NCBI RefSeq assembly: GCF_012489685.1
Contig: NC_080043.1
Span: 34,429,987 to 34,493,986 of the forward strand
DNA: 64,000 nt
Direction of reading: 5' to 3'
From: Lotus japonicus
Lineage: Eukaryota; Streptophyta; Magnoliopsida; Fabales; Fabaceae
Under the pieces are notes generated by a model, which saw only the letters and a list, made by a program, of their open reading frames with translations, was not told the DNA's origin and did no database searches. The position numbers and the translations under genes are program-made. Shown here one piece after another: positions 56,471 to 64,000 of this stretch. Position 1 is the stretch's first letter. Each line of letters opens with the position of its first letter.

Positions 56471-56721
56471 ACATCCTTGAATTTATGTATTTTCCTTTCT
56501 ATCGTGCCATTTTCATGTCTTCCAAACAATGCGTAAAATGTAAAAACGATGTTTGTGTGATAAAACCGAAGCTAGTGTGTTTCTCTTGTCTGTTGTAAAA
56601 GAACATGTGAAAGAAACGGCGAGGTTAGCAGTCACGCACCGACGAGTTGATCGGACTACTGATTTGGATCCTCCTGTAACTGCATTTGATTCTGGTAGAG
56701 GAGGAAGAAGAAGGGTTTCTA

Positions 56722-59700
56722 ATGGGAAGAGTAGCAGTTGCCGCAATTGTGAGCTCATGGGTTGTTCCTATCTCCCTTCTTGTTAATGCCATAGTTCCTG
56801 ACCCATACATGGTAACCAAAATTTTCATTTTTTTGGTCAATAATATAAAAAAAATTGTTTTTTGGTTGTTTTGAATATGATATGATTCATACCCATTACT
56901 TGTTTTTGCAGGATGAGATATTTCATATACCACAGGCTCAGCAGTACTGCAGGGGAAATTTTGGAAGTTGGGATCCTATGATAACCACTCCTCCTGGCCT
57001 GTATGTTCACTTTTTTTTTTTTTTACTTTTAATCTATTCATTAGCAGATGTTTATCTGAGTAAATTGTCAAATTAGTCTCTAAGGGTAAAGATATATGTG
57101 ATTATATTAGTCTCTGAGTAAAGGGAGTTATGATTTAGATTCATGAGTGACCATTGTCCTTTAGGCTCTAATTATGTACTGTTGTCTCTTGAAATGCCTG
57201 AAAAAATGCACTTTCAGGGACTTTGAAAGTGATTTCAATCATTTAAGGACTAATATGACCAGTGTTCTATTATTTATGGACTAATTAAACTATTTTACTC
57301 TTTTTATTTGCTTAAGGGTAATGAAATGACTAGTGTGTGGAAAAGAATAGGATATACATCTGATTAGTAATCAACTTCTTTGTAACCTCAACGGGTTGGT
57401 TTAGTGATCGACAAGCACTTGATATATGGGTAGGCACGGGTTCAAAGCCTAACTGTATCAATTACTTGGGGCCAAGCTACAAGGGATATATATACTCATG
57501 AATTTTCCCTAGTGCCAATGTGACGGACTGCGTTGACTGGACTGGGGTGGTAGAGGTATGCATGAGCCTGGACTGGTATGTATAATACAGAAAAAAAATC
57601 AAAGACTGTATGAGTTATCTGTGTCAGTGTCACTAACAAAAGTATAAAGGAGAGGATTTCCCCTTCAACAAAGGGTTCCCTCTTTCTACAACTGACCTAG
57701 TGCTTGATTCCTTCAGTTCTAACAATTCAGAATGAAATCTTCTACTCCCATCCTGCTATTTAAGCCAACCACCAATGCAATGCTGTAAGTCTGTAACTAA
57801 CTACACTTAAGTAACCACCTAATTAGTTATGTACACTTATCATATTTCTTTGTCTCTAAGTCTTTCAATCTTGTTTCTTGTGTCCTTGTGTCCCATCAAT
57901 GCCACACACTTGAAGTTCCACCTTGAGGACAAGGTGGAAGTTGGGGATATCCCTTATGCGAGGACCTGGATGATCACCTTCCCACAGTACTTATTTAGCT
58001 TGAGTCTGGATGTCCTCATCCACTTGTTTGTCTTCTGCGAAGATCATAACTTGCATACTTTTCTCTCAGCATTTGGGTATGGTCACAGTAAAATATCTAA
58101 TGTCTTCCATTCTTCTGATATATTTTTTATATGGAAGCTGCCTCCTTTGCCTCTCTGTTTCATGGAAGAAATGCACAACTGGTATGAGAATAGTTTGCAG
58201 AATGTTTTTGGGGCTCTACCCTGTAACCCTTCTACAGTTCTACCTGAATGAGTGGTTGGTCCTGCTGATTGCTGAATACTGACATGAGCTTGCAGCGGAG
58301 GGTTCTTCTTCAGACTAGATGGTTTCCCCTTCAACAAAGGGTTTACCATTTCTACATGTGTGACTATGTGAGATAATGCTCAGTTCTCTCAGTAATTACA
58401 ATTCACACTGAAATCACCTTCTACTCTACTACTATTTTATCTAACCACCTACCTGATTCTGTGACTACATACTCTCATTACCTGTGTAATTAATTCTGCA
58501 ACTCCATGTAACTGCTTTTCCCGTCTTTCATTCTTGCGTCCTCAGTCCTATCAAAGCCAAAGGCTGATCTTTACAATGTAAAAACTTTTGCAGGTACTGT
58601 CTTTCACTTGCCCATGTTGCTTCTTTGTTTCCAGGATTTTACTCTGCACAAGCTGCTTCATCTTTTTCTGATATGTGCTCTGCTGCAATTCTTCGATCAA
58701 TTAATGGTGTCCTAGCAGTCATTTGTAGCATAATTCTATATGACATAATTACTCATTTGAAGCCTTCTCTTGATGATAGAAAGGCAATGCTTCAAGCAGT
58801 GGTCCTATCCCTGTACCCACTTCACTGGTTCTTCACTTTTCTTTATTATACTGATGTTGCATCTGTTACTGCTGTGCTGGCTATGTATCTTGCAAGTTTG
58901 AAGAAGAATTATTGGTTTAGTGCATTGGTAAGGTACTAAGGTATATTTAATCTTTTATGTTTTCAGATTGATATTTGTTTTGGTGTATGGATACATTTCA
59001 TTCGTGTTGTTATATTTTAATATCTCGTGGTACTTCTTTAACCAATGTTTTTTAATATAATGGTTATTGACACAAATACCTTCTGTTTATATTTTTTATT
59101 TATATTGAGCATACTACTTAATGACCTTAGCCGTTTCTAATTATGATTCTCGGAACTAATAACTAGGAGAAAACATATTTGTTGTCATTTGAAGTTGAAG
59201 ACTCATTAAATTACAATATTACGAATCAACTCCTCATTGTAGATCTGAGTTTAAAGGAGAATTTAGAGAATTTGCTGGTTTTGTGTGAATTCAAATATTT
59301 ATTGCTATTGTTTAATCTGAGATTGGTTCAAATGGATCTTTATGTTGTCTTTTTCACATTTACGCTTGTTTCTAGATTATAAACATCAGTGCTAAGTATC
59401 TTAGTATCTTTACATGGTTTTCTGGCGGGGGTTTTTACTTTGTAAGCTCTTGATGCATGTAAGTTCTGACTGAAAATATTGCAGTTGTTAGATCTCCAAT
59501 GTAGAACTTGTTCATTCCAGAAGCATTAGCATTGAGATTGGAAAGATATTGATTTTGTTTTATATATTGATCATTTTATAAAGGGATTGGGGAGATCTTT
59601 TGTCCTCTCATTTTCTTTCCGTCCCTTGTTTTGGTTATGCATGTTGACTTCGTATTAATGATTTAATGGGTAATTTTTTACAATTGTCACTGTACAGAGT

Positions 59701-61027
59701 TGTGATAACTTACACAATTTTATACTTAGATTGGAGGCTTTTCAGTTGTTATTCGACAAACAAATATTATATGGGTGCTTTTTGTTGCGTGCTCTGGGAT
59801 CATAGATATTTCTCTGATGCATGGAAAGGATCATGCAAGAGCAGCCCAGTCAGATGTATCCATTAGCAAGCCTAGTTTGACACATGATGGTGGCCTGAGT
59901 ACAACAGGTTTATATATGAGAAAAAGAAAGTCTGTGAAATCAGTGGATATTGTTGAAAGCTCTTTGCCCAGTAGACATGCCTCATCTTCTTTCCCTTCAG
60001 GTTCACTTTTACATGTTTAACAGAAACCACAGGATCTATTTCATACTCATCAGGAAGTTAATTTATAACTTTGTACTAATTGTCTTTGTAGCGCTAAAGG
60101 TGATTTTATTTTATAGGTTTGATTGATGAAATTCAGGCAATCCTAGTAGCATTATGGCATGAGAAGTGGGGGCTTTTGATTTCATTTAGTCCCTATCTTA
60201 TCGTGTTAGTAGCATTTATTTTATTTCTACGTTGGAATGGGAGTGTCGTTCTAGGTAATATTGATTTTGTTATCATCCCTTGTGATCTTTTGGACCACTA
60301 GATCATGTTTTTACTCATCCTAATGACACTGCAGGTGCAAAAGAGGCTCACACAGTTACCCTACATTTCACTCAGCTACTTTATTTTAGCTTGGTTTCTG
60401 TATTGGCTCTGGCTCCTTTGCATTTCACTGTCACCCAGGCTGTGGAACTGTTCCAGTTGTTTTGGAAATATAGGCCCCGTTGTTTCTTTGTGGGGTTCAT
60501 AGCCCTTATTATTGGCTTTCTGTCAGTACACTTCTTCAGGTATGATTTAGAATCGCAAGCAGAATCAGTGTTTTGATTGTCAAGTAGTAAATTCCTTTTC
60601 GGGTTAATTACTTGATTTATAGACTGATTTTACTCAGATAGTTTGAAGACGAAGATGATATTTCTAAGTACCCTTTATCAATATCTTCCTAGGAAGCACG
60701 GACACTTCAAAACAGAGGCGTGTCCGCGTGTCCACGCGGACGACACGGACACGCTGCTGACACGTTGCGGACACGTGTCGGACACGTCTGGGGCGTGTCT
60801 GAATAAAAAATTATTATTTCTTGGCTCGGACACGGCTAGGACACGGCTTGTTTATTGAGCCGACACACCTTTGTGGCTGGACACATAGGGGACACTTGGA
60901 CTGTTTTTTTATTATTTTTTGACTTAAAAAAAAAAGATAAATTAAAAATAAAACAAACTTTATCTAATTAAAAATCAAAAAAACCTTATCAAATCAGATC
61001 TTGTGAACATATTATCATGTTTATATT

Positions 61028-61061
<34 letters not shown>

Positions 61062-62634
61062 CTATATATATATGTATATATATACTCTGAGCTCTGAATT
61101 CATCTTGCTGGACTGCTGATTTCATAATTGCACTATCCTGTTTTTTCTATGTAATCGTGCATGCTCTAGACTTGGGCTCAATCACAAGCTGGCTCTTCAC
61201 ATTCATGTCATCTATCTGCTATTGTTGCTTCTGTTTTCTTTTTATTTCTGCATTTGTATCTTTCCTGTAACCGTTTTATGTTGCAGAGGTTATAACCTCT
61301 TGCTTTTTGTACTTTGACTCCTTTTTTTCAATATATATATTATCATTTATCTCTAATATATGTGTATATATATATAAGCCGTGTCCCCGTATCCTACTTT
61401 TTGGAGTTTAGCCGTGTTGGAGTTCCCGCCCGTGTCCGTGTCCCGTGTCCGTGTCCGAGTCCGTGCTTCATAGATATCTTCCATTATTTATTGTTACTTA
61501 GTACCATTTTTCCAGCAATTTAATCTTAGGTTAAACCAGCCATTTTGGTAACATGAAGATACAAGTGTTGTCAGCTTGTCTTCTAATAATATAAATATAT
61601 TAAAATGGTCTTTATTGAGAAATTCTGACATAATATTTTTATTATAAAATAAAAAGGGCAAACCTGGTGATATGAAGCTCTCTCTATGCTTGAGGTCCTA
61701 GGTGGGACCGGACCCACTTTCTGGTTCTAATGTGGGCAACCTTACCGTACATTTTTGTAAGAGGCTGTTTCCACTCGAACCTATGACCAAAAAGTCACAT
61801 AGCAACAACCTTACCGTTGCACGGAGGCTCGCCCTCTATTTTTCATTATAAGATAATGATATCAAAGTATCAGTTTGATTACAAAACTTAACATTGAAGG
61901 GTTATTTGGTATATTTATTATCGGATGATCAAGCTCATGTGTATCTTTGGAGAGCTGAAAGGGATTATCAGTACATGCATCATATGACCCTCAGCAACTG
62001 CTGTATATTTCTTTCTTACTGTGTATATATGTTGCAAAACTTGGCTCATTGTAATTCTCTTATTTGAGAACATTAACTCGTCTTTTAATATATGTGATGG
62101 TTTTGTAAGACATGTTTACTCAATTTTGCTCAATTTCAATTGGTTATTGCAGTGTAGCTCATCCATACCTTCTTGCTGATAATCGGCATTACCCTTTCTA
62201 TCTGTGGAGGAAAGTCATCATGGCTCACTGGTCAATTAAGTATCTTCTGGTCCCAATTTACTTATGTTCATGGCTCTCCATCATCCATATGTTGGGTTAG
62301 TACTTAGTACATATCCTTATAAGCATTCATTTTTCATTTTTACTTGGGAAATTGTAACACCTTTTGCAAAACAGGGAAATCTCAAAAGAAAATCTGGGTG
62401 TTGGCATACGTTTTGGCTACAGCTGCTGTTCTAATACCAACCCCACTGATAGAGTTCAGATATTACACAATACCATTCTATTTCCTGGCTCTTCACTGTA
62501 GTAAAAATGATAGTCAAAGTTGGCTCCTCATAGGAATGGTATATGTTGGTGTGAATATCTTTACAATGATGATGTTTCTGTTTCGTCCATTTCATTGGGA
62601 TCATGAACCTGGAATTCAGAGATTTATTTGGTGA
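56722..62634 (+). CDS. ALG10: Dol-P-Glc:Glc2Man9GlcNAc2-PP-dolichol alpha-1,2-glucosyltransferase (ALG10)
   Basis: An ER membrane enzyme that adds the third, terminal alpha-1,2 glucose to the dolichol-linked N-glycan precursor using dolichol-phosphate glucose, the last assembly step before oligosaccharyltransferase. Exons: 56722-56811, 56912-57000, 58594-58927, 59730-60000, 60117-60254, 60335-60539, 62153-62295, 62375-62634; all introns GT-AG. The sum is 1530 bp, 509 codons plus TGA, the normal plant length. The N-terminal signal-anchor is followed by [18 protein letters not shown] and [12 protein letters not shown], the conserved lumenal block of the DIE2/ALG10 family. Many hydrophobic segments follow (for example [36 protein letters not shown]), with a hydrophilic loop at [10 protein letters not shown]. 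It ends [17 protein letters not shown]. No lesion seen. The ATG matches the usual family start; the promoter is not defined. Confidence 0.95.
57060..57305. mobile_element. MITE-like inverted repeat in ALG10 intron 2
   Basis: The ends GAGTAAATTGTCAAATTAGTC and, inverted, GAGTAAAATAGTTTAATTAGTC pair imperfectly over about 25 bp, with 'TAGTCTCT' type blocks inside. TSD uncertain. Confidence 0.55.
57385..57599 (+). mobile_element. tRNA-derived SINE in ALG10 intron 2
   Basis: A tRNA-like head with box-A-like GGTTTAGTGATCGAC near 57402 and a box B GGGTTCAAAGCC near 57438, followed by a tRNA-unrelated body and an A-rich end (AGAAAAAAAATC). Family not assigned. Confidence 0.6.
57655..58560. repeat. 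Degenerate direct repeats around a short core, ALG10 intron 2
   Basis: Two direct copies of about 240 bp (57655-57905, 58323-58560) start TTTCCCCTTCAACAAAGGG and remain alignable through 'CATTCTTG..TCC..CATCAA.GCCA'. Between them, CCACCTTGAGGACAAGGTGG near 57922 resembles retrotransposon internal sequence. It may be an old, decayed LTR element. Confidence 0.5.
58928..59729 (+). other. ALG10 intron 3, no further feature
   Basis: GTAAGG donor and ATACTTAG acceptor. AT-rich; no repeat or gene recognised inside. Confidence 0.7.
60690..61473. mobile_element. MULE MITE with GGACACG repeats in ALG10 intron 6
   Basis: Perfect 9-bp TSD ATATCTTCC (60681-60689 and 61474-61482). Ends TAGGAAGCACGGAC and, inverted, CTATGAAGCACGGAC. 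Both subterminal regions are packed with GGACACG/CGTGTCC motifs. The AT-rich middle holds a TA microsatellite near 61027-61086. No coding capacity. Confidence 0.88.
61651..61838 (-). mobile_element. Au-like SINE in ALG10 intron 6
   Basis: On the minus strand it starts GAGGGCGAGCCTCCGTGCAA and has a box-A-like CAACGGTAAGGTTG, a box B GGTTCGAGTGG near 61771-61781, GGAAACAGCCTCTTACA and an end GGTTTGCCCTTTTT, the layout of plant Au SINEs. Flanks TATTTTTATTATAA and TATTTTTCATTATAA look like a TSD with one indel. Confidence 0.85.
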
Positions 62635-63180
62635 CAAAAATACATCAGAAAAACAAGAAGCTCGTGGCAGAACAGGGGGAGGGGTGGAGGGAGGTCCTCC
62701 CTTGAATGTTTGGATCAGCTTCTTTTTTCTCAAAATCAATTCTAACACCTAGAATTTCTCTCCATAATTGATTTTGGCTTTAGAATCAATTGTAGAAGAA
62801 TTTCCAAACATGGTTCAATCATGTGGAAAGCTTAATCAGTTTGTCCTTTTGAAGGAAATCTTTCTTCCTTATTCCTCTCCTTCCTTGATGGAGCTATGAT
62901 TCAATTTGAGGTTACCACCTTACCGGCTATCAAAGTTTTTTCTAGCTTAATTAGTTCACACTTCTTTTCATCAAGTGAAACACTAGTTCAAATGAGTGTA
63001 TTAGTGTTTTTTCTTTCCCCGTTCCATGAATGAAGATTAGCCAATATTGGATGGACAAAACCTGAGTTGAATGCAAGCTATGCATATATTGAATGGGAAT
63101 TTTACACAATAAATACTAATTAACATCTTCACAGTTCTCTTATAATTTTTAATTCCTTCACAGTTCTCTTACTAATTTTC
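62635..63180 (+). other. ALG10 3' UTR and downstream flank
   Basis: No ORF. A polyadenylation signal is not obvious; ACAATAAATAC near 63107 is one AATAAA option but lies far from the stop codon. Confidence 0.5.
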
Positions 63181-63239
63181 CAGTTCGTTCACGGTTCCTT
63201 CACAGAACTGGAAAAAGAATGTTGCGAGTGTTAAACGGA

Positions 63240-64000
63240 TTCGAGACTGGGTGCGGTGTCTCCTGAGACAATTAATATTATCGGTGCTTATGCCCCCTCA
63301 AGTTGGATTAGAGGCTTCTTTGTTCTTTGGAAGAAGATATTTTGGGAAGATTTGGAGAGTCTTGTTCAAGGCATTCCACAAGAAGAGAAGTTCATAGATG
63401 GTGATTTAAACGGATGAGTAGGTTGGGACTCGGAAGGCAAGGAATTTTACTAGAGTTTAGAAGGTTTTGGTTGTGGAGAGTTTAATGAGGAAAGACAGTC
63501 TATATTAGAGTTTTCTATAGCATATGACCGCAAAATTTAGAATACTTGTTTTGAAAAGCGGGAGAAACATCTTACTACCTATAAGAGCGGGACCTTAAAA
63601 TCACAAATTGGTTTCATTTTTGTTAGGAGCTTAGATAAGAGGGCTTGCAAGATAATATGGGGAGAGTGCTTGACTACACAACATAGGGTTCTAGTCCTTG
63701 GAGTCTGCTTTAAGAGTCGTAAACAGAAAACTTACAAGTTATGAATCCAAGAATTAAGTGGTGGCTGCCCAAGGGAGACAAACTTTTTCCTTTTAAGAGG
63801 AAATTAAAGGGAGAAAGTATTTGGGAGGCATGAGGTAATACTAATTTCATTTGGGATGACATGTTTGAGAAGGTTAAAAGAGAAGCTGAAGAAGTCCTAT
63901 TGTCTGTCGTGGGCATATCTAAAGGTTTAAGATTGAGAGATAAGGAATTTTGGGGGTGAAATAAAAGTGTGCAAAAAAAAATATAAAATTTAAAAGAGAA
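63240..64000 (+). pseudogene. Decayed LINE endonuclease region, continues past the window
   Basis: Frames contain INIIGAYAPSSWIRGFF near 63265, FIDGDLNG near 63395, then CGEFNEERQSILEFSIAYD, EKREKHLTTYKSGTLKSQI and TTQHRVLVL near 63677, matching the endonuclease/exonuclease/phosphatase domain of plant LINE-type ORFs often annotated 'craniofacial development protein 2-like'. Several stops (for example after GDLNG) and changed residues show decay. The part after 63720 (NPRIKWW, FWGW) resembles the linker towards RT. RT itself would lie outside. Confidence 0.8.

Noticed and set aside
56553..56721. Upstream in-frame extension of ALG10
   Set aside because: The family start MG-x-x-AVAAI matches ATG at 56722; upstream codons are acidic and low-complexity and have no ATG in frame close by.
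61771..61781. A tRNA gene from the box B match
   Set aside because: No tRNA cloverleaf can be closed; the box A/B spacing with a 3' unrelated body fits a SINE.

Overview
The window is plant nuclear DNA, AT-rich and intron-containing, made almost wholly of transposable elements. One apparently intact host gene lies in the last 8 kb. The repeats fit a legume: Sirevirus-type Copia elements, Tat-lineage Gypsy elements with antisense ORFs, Mutator-like (MULE) elements with 9-bp target-site duplications (TSDs), a Pack-MULE and an Au-like SINE. Lotus or a relative is my guess, but species cannot be fixed from sequence alone.

Left half (1-26780): a deep nest. A deletion-derivative Tat Gypsy element (Gypsy-1, 19948-26780) keeps gag and an antisense gene but has lost RT and integrase. 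Its 5' LTR was split by a hAT element whose end is at 19947 and whose broken transposase lies on the minus strand at 2065-4003. The hAT element holds a MULE (4735-19005, 9-bp TSD). The MULE's right end holds a solo Gypsy-type LTR (6189-18982, 5-bp TSD). That LTR holds a young Sirevirus (Copia-1, 8311-17518, 5-bp TSD). A separate Sirevirus LTR in reverse orientation runs off the left edge (1-989). The solo LTR carries two arrays of short stem-loops whose arms covary between units.

Middle (26781-50580): a second probable solo LTR (26852-28237) and a MULE fragment, then a larger Tat Gypsy element (Gypsy-2, 28844-50580). It has gag, protease, RT/RNase H and integrase on the plus strand and an intron-containing antisense gene on the minus strand. 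A complete Sirevirus (Copia-2, 35173-47286, TSD CCCTA) is inserted between Gypsy-2 pol and the antisense gene. LTR divergence (about 2.2% for Gypsy-2, 1.2% for Copia-2, 0.9% for Copia-1) agrees with the nesting order.

Right part (50581-64000): a MULE MITE, a LINE-derived copy with an RRM/AT-hook ORF1 and no ORF2, a Pack-MULE carrying pieces of a low-molecular-weight tyrosine phosphatase gene and a pectinesterase gene, a non-autonomous hAT element, and then the eight-exon ALG10 gene (509 codons) for the last glucosyltransferase of N-glycan precursor assembly. ALG10 introns carry two SINEs, a MULE MITE and older repeats. A decayed LINE endonuclease region closes the window.

The least explained signals are the spliced antisense gene shared by both Gypsy elements, a second small antisense coiled-coil ORF shared by Gypsy-1 and Copia-2, and the covarying stem-loop arrays.
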